Source: Plazaster borealis (Eukaryota > Echinodermata > Asteroidea > Forcipulatida > Labidiasteridae). From it: a stretch of 64,000 nt of DNA. This document shows positions 10,303 to 21,930 of the stretch, piece after piece (position 1 is the stretch's first letter; each line of letters starts with the position of its first letter). Below the pieces are notes generated by a model that saw nothing but the letters and a program-made list of their open reading frames with translations, did not search any database and was not told the DNA's origin. The position numbers were made by a program, and so were the translations under genes. Location of the stretch: NCBI GenBank assembly GCA_021014325.1, contig CM037462.1:13188501-13252500 (forward strand), given 5' to 3'.

Positions 10303-10621
10303 GAGGAGTGTTGGCTCTGAGAAGAGCTGGTGTGGTCTCGACATCTCAACGTTTCAAGAGTATACTCTGCTTATCTTCAGAAGAGAAAAGATGAACAGAG
10401 TATACTGTTAAAAAAAGTCAAAACCAAACCAACAGCTTTTTCAGAGCCAAGACTCATCCAAAAAGAGATTGTACAAATGGTTGTACCCAAAAGTTTACTA
10501 GTAATAGTCACTACCTATTTTGAATAATAATATGCATCGAACAATCTTGAGTAAAAAATATTAATACAGGTATATTCGGTGTTCATTTTTAACAATTGCT
10601 ATTTTTAGTCTCCTGTGATAC

Positions 10622-10738
10622 CTTTGTAATATATCAGCTTGCTGCGTGACGGAATCTTGAACCATTTTCCGGAAACAGTCAGAGACCGCAAAGCTGAGAT
10701 TCTGTGTCGTCATCTGGCTGGGTTTCAAGGTACCAGAC
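10622..10738 (-). pseudogene. OPA1-like middle-domain exon
   Basis: It encodes [20 protein letters not shown] then [15 protein letters not shown], very close to the OPA1 segment [20 protein letters not shown]. Acceptor ttgtag, donor gtatca. The end leaves two spare bases where the next exon accepts one, so an extra base after QQAD probably shifts the frame. Confidence 0.88.
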
Positions 10739-10839
10739 CTACAAGTAAAAAGAAGACAAAACATGATGGATCAATAAATTCATGCTTTAGTTCTTCTTGG
10801 CTTGTACTTCTGAGCTTATAATTTGTTTTACACTTTCTC

Positions 10840-11225
10840 TTCTTTTGGAATGAATGGGGTTTGAACCTGCGACCTCTGGATTAACATGCAGGCACATGAC
10901 TAAATGAGCTATCTAGCCCTAATGTTGGCTGTCTCTCTAATTTGTCAACATCTTTGTTTGGGGTGCTAGTTTGAAGCCATTTAACCTCTAACTGTTGTTT
11001 AGCCAGTGATGACTCCCAAACAACCTGGGAAGCAGCAGGACAGGGATCATCTTAAGGGGATGCAACTTTTTATTTCAAATATCAAGTAATAAACGACAAG
11101 GAATACTACTGACTGGGTTACGCTTAAATAATTTTGGACTGAGCAAAGAAAAGCTGACTGGAGCGGGATTTTAACCTGCAACCTCTGGATTAACATGGCG
11201 GCGCTCTACCAACTGAGCCATCCAG
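10840..11225 (-). mobile_element. Two tRNA-derived SINE heads, a second family
   Basis: At 10849-10918 and 11155-11225 the minus strand carries a tRNA-like head: gagctatctag as A-box complement, gtttgaacctgcgacctctg as B-box complement. The same head occurs at 39296-39530 on the plus strand. Two copies about 300 bp apart suggest tandem or dimeric insertion. Confidence 0.6.
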
Positions 11226-11389
11226 AATGATAAATGTTTCCTCATGTTAGTTGATCTGTCCATTATTGAAGTCAAAACCACAAAATGATAGCTGACAGGT
11301 CAAGTCCAAAGTTTGAAGGTTTTGTTTGAAGGTTTGAAGAGAAACAATTTAAAGGTTATTTAATTTGTTTATGAGAGATCCCCTAACAT

Positions 11390-11580
11390 CACAAGGCTGG
11401 AAAGCCACTTCAAGGTGAGGGCTACACTTAAATGATTTGGGCTATCGACCCAAATCAACTGCCACCAGGGGCACGTTGCCACCTACTCCTGGGCTGAAAC
11501 AGGGTTACCCCCTTCAGAGTTTGAAAGGATGTAGGCATGGGTATCATCCACTAGGAGCCTAGCTGGTAGAGCAGAATGCA
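11390..11580 (+). repeat. Dispersed repeat N
   Basis: Contains gatttgggctatcgacccaa, ggggcacgttgccacctact and agctggtagagcagaatgca. The complement of 62104-62292 is nearly the same, so this is a dispersed repeat of at least 180 bp. Its mechanism is unknown. Confidence 0.7.
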
Positions 11581-11782
11581 CTACCTTCCCAACTTTTACG
11601 ACTCAATTATGGATAAGTTATTATTATTATTATTATTATAATGTATTTCTGGTAATGAAATCAAGGATGCCTCATAAGTGAACTTAATCACTGTAGCTCG
11701 CAAGCCTGATGAAATCTGTAAACAAGGGTGCTTGCTATGTGAACCAGAAACACCGGGTTTAACCCCTACTCTTCCACGATCA

Positions 11783-12070
11783 TAAGTGTTCTGGGTTCTT
11801 TTTACATGCACCACTAATGCTAGTACACGGGACCTACGGCTTAATGTCCCATCCGAAGGACAAAGCAATTATGGTAAAGTATCTTGCTCAAGGATACAAG
11901 TGTCATGACTGGGACTCGAACCCACACTCTTCTGATCAGAAACACCAGAGCTTGAGTGCTCTTAACCGCTCGGCCACGACACGCCACGCCTTGCTCAAGG
12001 GCACACGTTTCATGTCCTGGAATTGAACCCACTGACAACACCAGAGCTTGGGTCCGGTGAACAAGATCGC
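11783..12070 (-). mobile_element. tRNA-derived SINE, minus strand, with a second partial head
   Basis: Carries gaccgcttaatgtcc-type body sequence, B-box complement gactcgaacccacactcttc and A-box complement ccgctcggccacgacac at 11970-11983. A second degenerate head follows to 12070 (gaattgaacccactgaca). Confidence 0.75.
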
Positions 12071-12166
12071 TTGGCTACGGCTTAACCAAATACTTGCTAT
12101 GAATTAAATCACTGCATACCTGTCATGCATCCTACGTGTTTTTGTCAAAGAATTCCACACAATTAC

Positions 12167-12232
12167 CTTTCAAACTTGAGATATTTTCACTGCCTTCAGG
12201 CAACCCTCGGTACATGAACTCAAACTGTGCAT
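12167..12232 (-). pseudogene. OPA1-like short linker exon
   Basis: A 66-nt exon in phase 1/1 with acceptor attatcgcag and donor gtaatt, reading DAQFEFMYRGLPEGSENISS. Its phase agrees with the 13560 donor. Position and phase support it; sequence similarity to OPA1 is weak. Confidence 0.6.
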
Positions 12233-12252
12233 CTGCGATAATATAGAAGGGA

Positions 12253-12385
12253 TAAAAAAGACGCAACAAAAACGAAAAGGAAGACAAATTTAAGGGGTGT
12301 GGTTTTTGGCAGGATTTTGAAAAAAGATGCAACAAAAACGAAAAGGAAGACAAATTTAAGGGGTGTGGTTTTTGGCAGGATTTTG
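12253..12385. repeat. Tandem duplication, 67 bp x 2
   Basis: The unit containing gatgcaacaaaaacgaaaag and ggggtgtggtttttggcagg occurs twice head to tail with almost no divergence, so it is recent. It accounts for the repeated residues in the minus-strand ORF there. Confidence 0.9.
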
Positions 12386-12619
12386 ATGAGAATAAATCAA
12401 AGGGGAAAAAAAAGAAGAAAACAAATTCTGCATGGATTACAGTTTTAGTTTCCTTGTTACTTGACTTCATGGTTTTAAAAAATCATGATTGAAGTGTCCG
12501 TTTAATTAATAATAACAAAATACTTGTGTGTTTGTTAGTTTAAAATTTAAGGATGGATCACGATATACTGAACAGCACCAGGGTTATTTTTTATTCAACT
12601 TATATTTTTAAAGAATGCA

Positions 12620-12765
12620 GGCCTAGAAATTCATTTTTGAGAGGGCAAGGCACTTTTCATTTTGCAAATGGCACTTCCACTGGAAAATCTTAAAGTCTAT
12701 GGGAAACTTCTACAGGGGCACCAAGGCCAAGACCAGGGCAACAGAGGCCATGGCCTCCGTGTAAT
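12620..12765. repeat. Single unit of the 105-bp minisatellite family
   Basis: Shares gcacttccactggaaaatct, gggaaacttctacaggggca and caaggccaagaccagggc with the array at 43026-43690. Confidence 0.8.
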
Positions 12766-12789
12766 TCCAGGCCTGAGAATGATGAACTG

Positions 12790-13345
12790 TCAGGGTTTAA
12801 TATACCAAATTTCCAATGCATCTTTGAAGGCAGAGAAAATCCCAAACAAAAATGTTACTTGTCTAATCAAACCTGGTTCAAAATGCCAAATGTGAAAGCG
12901 GCGAAAACGTTCACTTGTCACCAATAGACCTTATGCATTGACCTCATCCAGCGGCCATCTTAGAGTTTAAAAACGATGACAAAACAATCGAAACGCACAG
13001 ATGTGTACGCGGGCGCGGCGCACAGTATTGGCCAATGAACAACCTCCTTTTGACCTCTAGGTGAGAGGTCCTACTGAAATGACATCATGTGCATAAGGTC
13101 TTCGGAGAAACAACTTTGTTTTTGCTTTTGTGTGAACTCTGAACCAGCTCATACGCAACTATTAATAGACCAAATTTCCCATATCCTTTTAAGGCAGAGA
13201 AATCCCATGTACTCGTCTAATCAAACCTGGTTCAAAATTCCAAATGTGAAAGCAACGAAAACGTTCACTTGTCACCAATGGAGAACCAAATTTACTTGTT
13301 TTCAAATGTGTGAAAACTGAACCAGCTCATACAAAACTATTTGTC
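12790..13345. repeat. Two-copy tandem repeat, first copy split by a foldback
   Basis: The segment from about 12795 to 12925 (taatcaaacctggttcaaaa, gaaaacgttcacttgtcacc) recurs at 13155-13285. Copy 1 is interrupted by a 176-bp foldback, 12926-13101; copy 2 is continuous at that point. Confidence 0.8.
12926..13101. mobile_element. Short foldback element inserted in a tandem repeat
   Basis: Ends are agaccttatgca and tgcataaggtct. It is GC-rich in the centre (gtgtacgcgggcgcggcgca), encodes nothing, and its empty site is visible in the neighbouring repeat copy. Confidence 0.75.
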
Positions 13346-13559
13346 GTTTCAGTGCAAAAATGTTGTATCTCCTAAAATAGCACTTACGTTACACGTAATT
13401 TTTGAAATAAAACGTTATATCTCGCTTAAAATTGCCCAGATGTACGCACAAAACAAGTACGCACCGAGATACAACGTTATTGCTTTAAATATAATTTTTT
13501 GTGCGAGATATAATGTCTTTTGCACTGATGTGACGTATTAAACTATGCGTAGCACACAC

Positions 13560-13758
13560 CTTCGGGCATTTCAGGTACCCAGGATCGGACGGTGTCCTTC
13601 GAGGGAAGTGTGCCCTTCAGCCAACCCTTATCAGGTAGATGAAGGTGACCAGCAAGCTTCTTCATTTCTGCAACGGTGTGTCGGAAGGTGGCGTTGTCTG
13701 GGGTGTACTTCTCCATCCATGAGAGATCAGGAAGCTTGTCCATCCAGGAGTTATAAGT
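13560..13758 (-). pseudogene. OPA1-like exon after the membrane anchor
   Basis: Phase 0 acceptor (tttcaacag) and phase 1 donor (gtgtgt). It encodes TYNSWMDKLPDLSWMEKYTP and continues to SWVPEMPEG, matching the W.D..PDL segment after the OPA1 anchor. Open in frame. Confidence 0.8.
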
Positions 13759-14190
13759 CTGTTGAAAATAAAAGAAGAAAAAGAACATTACTGCAGCAGT
13801 CAACTGTTGATAAAAGATGGCTGTAGCAGGGTTTGCCTTTAACTTGTTGAATGCTAGGGGCGACTTTGTTAGGGGCGAGCTTGCTAGGGGGCGAGATGAC
13901 CAGCCTCCAACTTGTTTAGTGACTGGCCAGCAGGACCAGTTCGCTTGTCATTTCGCTAATCCGTCAGCTTTTTCATTAGTCCAGACTTCAAATGATATAG
14001 GGATGCTTTTCAACACTGAACTAGCCAGCCGGCACTTAAGAGTGAATTTTGACTGGTCCTCCAGTGTTTAAACTGGCATTTGGCCAGTGGACCACTTTTA
14101 AGAGAGAACCCTGCTGTAGTCTCTCTACTCTACATTACCCCCAACCTGTTACTTAACTTCAGAGAAATAATTTGAGGTTAAAAATCTCAC

Positions 14191-14512
14191 CGACTCGAGG
14201 GTGACTCCTCCGGCGATAGCCCCACCTATCACCAAATATCTGATCCTGAAGACCTTCAGCAGCGATCGAACACGCACCATGGACGACATGGCCCTCTCGT
14301 TTGCATCGTTGATATTAACCACTCGCGGACGAAGGCAAAGATACATATTGGAGAACCCAGAATAATTTGCAGTTTGAATATAGATGAGGTTCCTTAAGCT
14401 CGGCAGAAGTCGAAGAGATACTGTTGGACTACTCGACAAGGTTGCCTTGGTAACACGATGATCTTGCGCCCTCTTATGAACAGCCAGTCTCAGTTGCTGC
14501 CCACATTGTTGG
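14191..14512 (-). pseudogene. OPA1-like exon: mitochondrial leader and membrane anchor
   Basis: The exon runs from a possible acceptor (aaaatcccag) to donor gtgaga and is open throughout. It is Arg/Ser/Leu-rich with few acidic residues, like a mitochondrial presequence, and ends with FRIRYLVIGGAIAGGVTLES, matching the OPA1 anchor (LRYLILGSAVGGGYTA in mammals). No ATG was found in frame before it, so a first exon is expected upstream and was not located. Confidence 0.75.
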
Positions 14513-14869
14513 CTGGGATTTTAACACACAAAAATAAAATTCCATATGACAGTATGAGAAATCTTAAAAGTCTCAGCTGTTTGAAATCATGCGCCCCGAT
14601 CGCTGACGGCTTTCGCTGAACAACAAATATGGCATAAAGTGTGGCCAAGAACTCGCCTTTGGCCACACTAGTGCCGTGGGGCTACATCAGTCTCATTCAA
14701 TGGTGGCTTTGGTTTGGTGTACGCTGACAGCTATTGCACGCTGACAGACATTTTTCAATGCTTCACATCCCTACTAGGGGGGTCTAATGCTCTAATTCTG
14801 AATCTGAATTATATAGTCGGCATGGCAAAGCATCCCAAAAGGAAACATCACACCAAGTTGAACACAAAA

Positions 14870-15190
14870 ATACTAATCAAATGATAGGGTTTTTTTGTAT
14901 TGAATATTGTTTTATCAGTGACTGGAGCGGTTTTGTCCATGCAGGAAGAATAATCTGCATTGGAATACAAGTCTGAGAAACGTTACGGCCGTAATGCTTC
15001 TCAGATTCAAATTTGTTGGGATAAAGAGTGATTTTTTGAATTCCATAAGCGCAGTACTTCGAAGAGAAAATTTTCTCAAAATTCATTATAAATACTATCC
15101 AAAGCTGCTGTACTTCTATTTCTAACCAAGTAAGTTTTTATTGCCATCAATTTTCAGAGTCATTACGAAACATATACAGACCCTTTAAAT
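14870..15190. mobile_element. Family G element, left part lost
   Basis: The body matches other G copies (catgcaggaagaataatctg, caaagctgctgtacttct) and ends in catatacagaccctttaa. The 5' end is replaced by unrelated sequence. Confidence 0.75.
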
Positions 15191-15317
15191 AAAATAGTGA
15201 AATAAGTTTTTCCTTTTTGCTCACTAAATAAGTAAAAAAAGTAAAAAGTCAAGGAAGTGCGCACGCTTTACCTCCTGTGTTTACTGGCTGTCATGACTGT
15301 ACTACGGTCTGGGTGTG

Positions 15318-15817
15318 NNNNNNNNNNNNNNNNNNNNNNNNNNNNNNNNNNNNNNNNNNNNNNNNNNNNNNNNNNNNNNNNNNNNNNNNNNNNNNNNNNN
15401 NNNNNNNNNNNNNNNNNNNNNNNNNNNNNNNNNNNNNNNNNNNNNNNNNNNNNNNNNNNNNNNNNNNNNNNNNNNNNNNNNNNNNNNNNNNNNNNNNNNN
15501 NNNNNNNNNNNNNNNNNNNNNNNNNNNNNNNNNNNNNNNNNNNNNNNNNNNNNNNNNNNNNNNNNNNNNNNNNNNNNNNNNNNNNNNNNNNNNNNNNNNN
15601 NNNNNNNNNNNNNNNNNNNNNNNNNNNNNNNNNNNNNNNNNNNNNNNNNNNNNNNNNNNNNNNNNNNNNNNNNNNNNNNNNNNNNNNNNNNNNNNNNNNN
15701 NNNNNNNNNNNNNNNNNNNNNNNNNNNNNNNNNNNNNNNNNNNNNNNNNNNNNNNNNNNNNNNNNNNNNNNNNNNNNNNNNNNNNNNNNNNNNNNNNNNN
15801 NNNNNNNNNNNNNNNNN
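15318..15817. other. Assembly gap (500 N)
   Basis: A run of exactly 500 N, a usual placeholder for a gap of unknown size. ORFs crossing it are meaningless. Confidence 0.99.
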
Positions 15818-16001
15818 GCGGCATTTTTTTTATATTTTCCGCAAAATATATAAACTCAAGTTTGTTTGTCAACTTGCCTGAAACAAAATAATCAATGCTC
15901 AATTACAATAAACATGATAGGCTATACGACCCATATACGACCTCACAAAAAATTCCTTTATCACAGCACTTAAAGTAAATCGACAAAAAGAAAAACACAC
16001 C

Positions 16002-16002
16002 A

Positions 16003-16076
<74 letters not shown>

Positions 16077-16101
16077 GCAACAACAGCAACAACAACAACA
16101 A
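16002..16101. repeat. (CAA)n microsatellite
   Basis: About 33 CAA units with two CAG interruptions. It lies 185 bp past the assembly gap and creates a false poly-Val minus-strand ORF. Confidence 0.97.
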
Positions 16102-17561
16102 CCTGAAGTCCCGTGCGAGACACTGAAATTACTTTAACTAAACTGGCCGCCAATTGTATTCAGTTTTTGGCTTATTTTTTAAGCGTCAAGTGCAGGAATT
16201 GCGGCCGTCAGCAGATTTTTGTAAAGGCCAAAGTATTCCACTAAAAAATACGTTTAAGTTATTACAGGTACGGCATAATGTTTACACATCAGACATAATA
16301 CTCTATGATTTGTAAGTCTAAAAAAAGCCTCGGAACATGCAGTAACCAGAGGCAAGACTTGCTCTATTTCATAATCGGCGTCTTAAAAGGTATGTGCATA
16401 AACATTGGCAAGAGCAAAACAATCAATGTTCACAGACGTGCACATACGTAACTTGCTTGGTCATGTAGGAAAACTTCCCTTGAAATATTTTTTTCTGCCG
16501 GAAATGCTAGTATTTGAGAAATGAGAAAAGCAATTAGCTTTAATCTTGCGAGTCCAAAACTCCATGTTTGAAAAAATATGTGACTCGATTGAGCTCTGAC
16601 ATGTCTGTTTTATACTGGTCTTTTGAAATTACCATACACTCCCGTACTTTGTCTTTAAGTTACGGACGCAACACGGCAAATATTTTAACAATGGCTACCA
16701 TTTATACTTTAAAAAAATTAAAAAGTGGGCGTGGTTATCCAGCAGACTTGATTGTTGTATGGGCCTATAAGTTATAATGGTAGAGTTTAAAAACACACTT
16801 AGATACTATATGGTTGAAAATCTTATAAAAGTCTAACTGAACAAGCCTCGTTATGTAATTATAGAGCTATAGGAACTGCTCTAGTGCGTAACATGCGTCT
16901 ACACGATATGTGTCTAAACAAAAAAAATTAAAACAATAAACAAATATTAAAAACAAACAATAAACAGTAAACATCGCTAAAGGCATACAAGTACACAAGG
17001 TAAAATGCAAAGTCAATACATTCACAAGAACCAAAACGGTAAAAAGAATACATTACAAAGATTCAGCAATATACGCATGGAGGTAGACGTAATAAACTGG
17101 TTTCCTGGTCAGGGGTCGCCGAAAAAGCACCCCGGTGATGCAATTGGTTTTCGAAAGTCTGAGCAGCAGTATTCTGATACATGTCCGTGATGACAGACGA
17201 CTTTTCCATGCTTCTCCGCTCTGCGGTAAGTAAACATACCTTCAGGTTTGCTTTGAAACCGTCAGAGGCATGAGTCCATTACGGATGACGGTAATTATCG
17301 GTGAATTATTGGCGAGATGACGACTAATTGAGGAAGGGATCACTGGCATGGCATGTTGTTGTTGCTTGTTGACAGTCATTAGTTGTGGTTGACGAACGAT
17401 AAAAATACATCCCAGAGCAAGATGAAGACGTTCACATAGATTACGCGCAGGTTGGATGGAACAAAAAAGAAATTAACGGCCTGGACAGGTGGCCACACGC
17501 AGATGTCCACCTGCAAACGAAAACAAATAATTATGCACTTGTATCTGGGGAATTATTCTTC
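16102..17561. other. No recognised gene or repeat
   Basis: AT-rich sequence with only short ORFs and no splice-bounded coding blocks that I recognise. Confidence 0.5.
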
Positions 17562-17932
17562 TTAAAGGCATCGTACACGTTTGGTAATCGTCAAAGACCA
17601 GTGTTCTCATTTGGTGTATCCCAACATATGCATAAAACAACAAGCCTGTGAAAATTTGGGCTCAATTGGTCATCGAAGTTGCAAGAAAATGATGAAAGAA
17701 AAAACACCCTTGTTGTACGAATTTGTGTGCTTTCAGATAGGAATAAAAACTTCTTGCAAGAAGTTGTTATTATTTTAGTGAGAAATTACCTCTTTCTCAA
17801 AAACTACGTTACTTCAGGGGGAGTCGTTTCCTACAATGTTTACTATCAACAGCTCTCCGTTGCTTGTTACCATGTAAGTTTGTATGCTAATATTTGTTTT
17901 GAGTCATTATCAAACGTGTACGATACCTTTAA
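17562..17932. mobile_element. TTAA-flanked family A element
   Basis: TTAA at 17562-17565 and 17929-17932; the inverted ends read ggcatcgtacacgtttggta. Opposite orientation to the 4797 copy. One internal bases-lost region around gtttactatcaac. Confidence 0.9.
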
Positions 17933-18033
17933 AAGGAAGAGAACTGTTTCATTCTGACAAATTTTATGTTCAAGTTTGAATGGGTAACCGATACACTATC
18001 ATGGTATAGAGATCAATGTGTGTAACTATACAT

Positions 18034-18190
18034 GGGCACAGGGTCTTTTGCACACAGAGTTGTGGGGACTTCCTATTGTTGTTCTATTATTCCCTTTTCT
18101 AAAGAACTCCCTTGTAGGGACCCAGTTTTACAAAGAAAAACGTTGTGGGGACCTTTGTTCCATTGTGTAAAAGTCCCCACAGCTCTGCAT
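18034..18190. repeat. Foldback-like element
   Basis: The segments agagttgtggggac and gtccccacagctct are inverted about 130 bp apart, with a further inner copy of gttgtggggacc. Short arms, moderate support. Confidence 0.5.
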
Positions 18191-19390
18191 ATGCCTACCC
18201 TCCAAGTCTTGGACACTTCACACATAATTCTTACCGTACACACACCTTGGAAACCCCACTCAAATTACTGCAATGGCAGTGGATTCAGATGAGTTCCTCG
18301 AAAGTGAAGATAAATTGGTCCCTCTTTAAAGTTAAAGTGTAAACACTTTTCAATCAGGAGAAAATTGGCGCTATATTTTTTGAAGTGTTGTAATAAGTCG
18401 CGACAGCCATACAGAATGTTCGCCAAGTTTTGTAAATGAAAGTAAGGGCAACGCAAGCAGATCAAGACTTTTGTTTGTTGATTTCCCTCCAAAACCTCAT
18501 TTTCACAATGTCAATATTTTGGAAGCTCACGGCTGACGTTTATTTTGTACGATTGGATCGGATGCGTGCTAAGTTGGAAATAAATATGGGGGATTGTATC
18601 CGGATTGTCGAGATGAAAGACAAGTCGAATTAATTTAGAAGTGAAAGTGAAAGTCAATCTCTCAAGGACTAAGTGTCGTGCCACGGAACAGCTTCTTAGA
18701 TTCATGCATTTTCCGAATGAGTCGACACAATTCTTTTACGCTTCCTTCCTAAGCCCGACACGTTTATTTTATTTCCATTTTCAATTTTCCAATATTTTCT
18801 TTTGCTTTCGAATAAAATTTTAACTACCCTGCCAACAGTATTTCGAGGTCTAATTTATTTATAAAAATATATTGCGTCACCATACTTCTTCGTTTGTTTT
18901 TAAATGTATCTTTTACAGAGGAACGCTCGTTTGTGATTTGGTTTGCTTTTGGACAATTATAGGCTGTTTTTTGTTTTTTTTAAGTTTTCCGGTGTAGGCC
19001 TGTTCTTTCCGTTTTCGTAATTTCTTTTGGCCTGATCGTAATTATAATAGTAATATTCTAATATTTTACCATGCATGATTGAATTTAAAAAATAAATACA
19101 TAATAGATTGTGGTATAAAATGGCTCCGTTATCAATTAATAATAACCTAACCATATAATTTTTTATAAGCTTGGCCTTGCAGACAATTGTCTCGTCATGT
19201 AAAGGGTATAATTATTTACGGATGTTTCATGACGTGATTTCATCCTAGAAATAATGAATTTTCGGACAATTAATCATCAAAAACAATTTAATAATTAACA
19301 TCATAATAATGCCAGTACTTTTCTTTTTGATAATAACAAAGTCAGAATTGAATTATGCAAGACTAAAACCGTCAAATGAAGTCAAGTCCA
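18191..19390. other. No recognised gene or repeat
   Basis: AT-rich. Several ORFs of 60-75 codons lack homology I can recognise and overlap on both strands. Confidence 0.5.
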
Positions 19391-19394
19391 ACAA

Positions 19395-19940
19395 TGCTCT
19401 AAAACTCCCGGGTCCCGGGGGGCCTGACCTATTTTCAGGTCAGGCTGAACTGCAAAGTGGTAAAAAAAAGGTTTTTTAAAGGCACTGAACACGTTTGGAA
19501 ATTGTCAAAGACCAGTGTTCTCACTTGGTGTATCCCAACATATGCATAAAATAACAAGCCTGTGAAAATTTGGGCTCAATTGGTCATCGAAGTTGCAAGA
19601 AAATGATGAAAGAAAAAACACCCTTGTTGTACAAATTTGTGTGCTTTCAGATAGGAATAAAAACTTCTTGCAAGAAGTTTTTATTATTTTAGTGAGAAAC
19701 TACCTCTTTCTCAAAAACTACGTTACTTCAGAGGGAGTCACTTCCTACAATGTTTTATACTATCAACAGCTCTCCGTTGATTGTTACCAAGTAAGTTTTT
19801 ATGCTAATATTTGTTTTGAGTCCTTACCAAACGTGTATACGATACCTTTAACTCGGATTAAACTTCAGTTCGACAGATTCCGGGTCACACTGACCCAGAA
19901 ATGGGTCAGACCCCACGGGATCCGGATCCGGGTCAATTGA
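19395..19940. mobile_element. GGGTC foldback family, split by a family A element
   Basis: The left part gctctaaaactcccgggtcc and the right part gggtcacactgacccagaaa with ggatccgggtcaattg belong to the repeat seen intact at 21404-21599. Its middle is interrupted at a TTAA by the element below. Confidence 0.85.
19476..19851. mobile_element. Family A element nested at a TTAA
   Basis: TTAA on both sides. The host repeat reads ttttaactcggattc without interruption at 34971 and attaactcggattctg at 59391, so the insertion duplicated exactly TTAA. Confidence 0.92.
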
Positions 19941-20286
19941 AACCAGAATGCCATGGCTGTAGCCTCCGACATGTTTTATATGGGCTTGTGTGAATTCCAA
20001 TGTGGAATGCACACGTAAGGGTTTGGGGGTGTTCTATAGTTGATCGCAAATTTACAAAAATAAGAAAACTCTATAAATATATCACATTCTTAAAGTTAAA
20101 CAGCGAAGAGTTAGGTCATGGTGTTATCAGCACCAATTTTATTATTCTCCAATAATTTGATTGTAAAAATTCAATTTCACCAGACGACTGTTTTGTTTTA
20201 TATTTAGGTCAAGCTTAGGTGGTAGAACAGATAAAGAACCCAGCTTGCACAAAAGGCCAACGTCAGACTGCGTTAAAAAAACTACA

Positions 20287-20453
20287 GGGCCCAATTTCAT
20301 AGAGCTGCTTAAGCAGAAAATATTGCTTAACAATTTTCTACAAAGCAGAAATAAGCAGGATACCAGTCACAAAATGGTAACCTTATTCTGGTAGGCATAT
20401 TTTTTTGCGCTTAGCTACTTTTTGTGCTTAAGCAGCTCTATGAAATTGGGCAC
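20287..20453. repeat. Foldback family C, complete
   Basis: Ends gggcccaatttcatagagct and agctctatgaaattgggc are inverted; the arms continue with gcttaagcag. The core contains ggataccagtcacaaaatgg and attctggtaggcat. About 167 bp. Confidence 0.88.
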
Positions 20454-20819
20454 AGGTTATAACCGTTTAGTCACGCTACCAACATTATCACAATCAAATA
20501 ATGTAAATATCCATATAGTGACAGAGTAGCATACGTTTATTACCGTGTATTACAATACACGCGGAAGATATGCATTGATTTTTGTCAAGTTATCGCTCCC
20601 GGAATTGTCTCGTCTCCCACTTGTTTCCCCTTGCTGCTGACGGCAAGCCACATGAGCATGCATGCCACAGAACCACAACACCAAAATATCTTTCATTTTG
20701 TTAATATAATAAAATTATCGGGTTTTTTTGAGAGTCATACGTCAGATATCTTCCACAATGCATGCAATGATCACCACCGTTTTTAATGAGTTTTGCAGTT
20801 ATTTTTAAACCCGATATAA

Positions 20820-21030
20820 AGGAAGAGTTCTTTTTATAGAAACGACACCCTTTGAAGTAATGTACCGGTAGTGACAGAAAAAGAGATAATTTTTAACCCA
20901 AAATTTGAATCCGAGAAAGTTCTCAGGCATTTGAAAACACACAATTCTATGCAACAAGGGTGTTTTTTCTTTCAAATGTCCTCGCAACTTCGATGACCAA
21001 TTGAGCCCAAATGTTCACAGCGATAACTTT
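20820..21030. mobile_element. Family A remnant
   Basis: Retains acaagggtgttttttctttc and acttcgatgaccaattgagc but lacks both TTAA ends. Confidence 0.7.
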
Positions 21031-21403
21031 GTGCCGTTATTACTAATTTCTTCCTTACATTTGCCCTGTCAAAATAGACACATGTTTGTGAACGTGTATA
21101 TTTAACAAATCCTTTCAGACCATAAACCGGTACAGTATTTGCTGTTCGCTTCGAAAACGTGACAACCTTACTCGATGCTATCTTTCACAAATTATTTGTA
21201 TGATGTGTTTCTTTGAAAATGAGAGGATATGAAAGATTTACCCTTCCTAAAATCAACAACGTATCATAATGTATTGTATCGTTATAGGCTACACATAACT
21301 AACTTTAACGGGGACAAAAATTATTACAAAAAAAAAATGGTTTTATGAAAAAAGCGCAAAGCCATTTCAGCAATGTTGAACAGCTTGTTTTTGTTGCATG
21401 GTC

Positions 21404-21599
21404 CACTCTAAAAACTACCGGGTCAAAATTGACCCGGATTCCGGGTCCAATGGGGGCCTGACCCATTTACGGGTCCATAAGACCCCGAATCTGCACCAAA
21501 ATGACCCCAAAAATAGGTCAAACTGCAGCAGAATCCGAAGGAGTCAGTTTGATCCGGAAATGGGTCAGGTCCACAGGGACCCGGGAGTTTTTAGAGTGT
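21404..21599. repeat. GGGTC foldback family, complete copy
   Basis: Ends cactctaaaaactaccgggt and gggagtttttagagtg, with many internal gggtc/gaccc alternations. About 196 bp, noncoding. Confidence 0.88.
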
Positions 21600-21930
21600 A
21601 GTAAAGAGTTAATGAAAAAGACACCTGTGAAATGAGAACGTATAAATGTATACAATGTTGATGCCAGACACAAGACCGAATGTTGTAAGCAGTATCTCGA
21701 CGGGTGGTCGGGGCGAGTCAGTGACTAAACAGTCACGAGGGACTGACAACCGCCTTCCCCTCCTTTATTATAGAACAAAACTTTCAAAAATCAAAACATT
21801 ATGATTGGTCTAGCTTTCCTATCTCTCTCTCTCTCTTGCTGCGATTTATTTAACATTACCCGCACACAACAACAACAGAATGGCACCGTAAATATTGCAT
21901 GAAGTTTTAAAACCAATACAAATTTGTCCT

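Larger units (their letters stand above)
9383..14512 (-). pseudogene. OPA1-like (mitochondrial dynamin-like GTPase) pseudogene fragment, six exons
   Basis: OPA1 is the inner-membrane dynamin that fuses mitochondria and shapes cristae. Six minus-strand exons follow its order: leader plus membrane anchor, the following spacer, a short linker exon, then VSDCF, FNLETEW and NELFEKAK exons of the middle/stalk region. About 370 residues that should lie between 12167 and 10738, including the whole GTPase domain, are missing, as is everything after NELFEKAK. One exon has an in-frame TAA (9607-9609) and the preceding one ends one base out of phase. The remaining splice sites are good GT-AG, so this is an intron-containing duplicate, not a retrocopy. 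The working gene should be elsewhere in the genome. Confidence 0.82.

Noticed and set aside
15257..15902. ORFs of about 200 codons on both strands
   Set aside because: They run through the 500-N gap.
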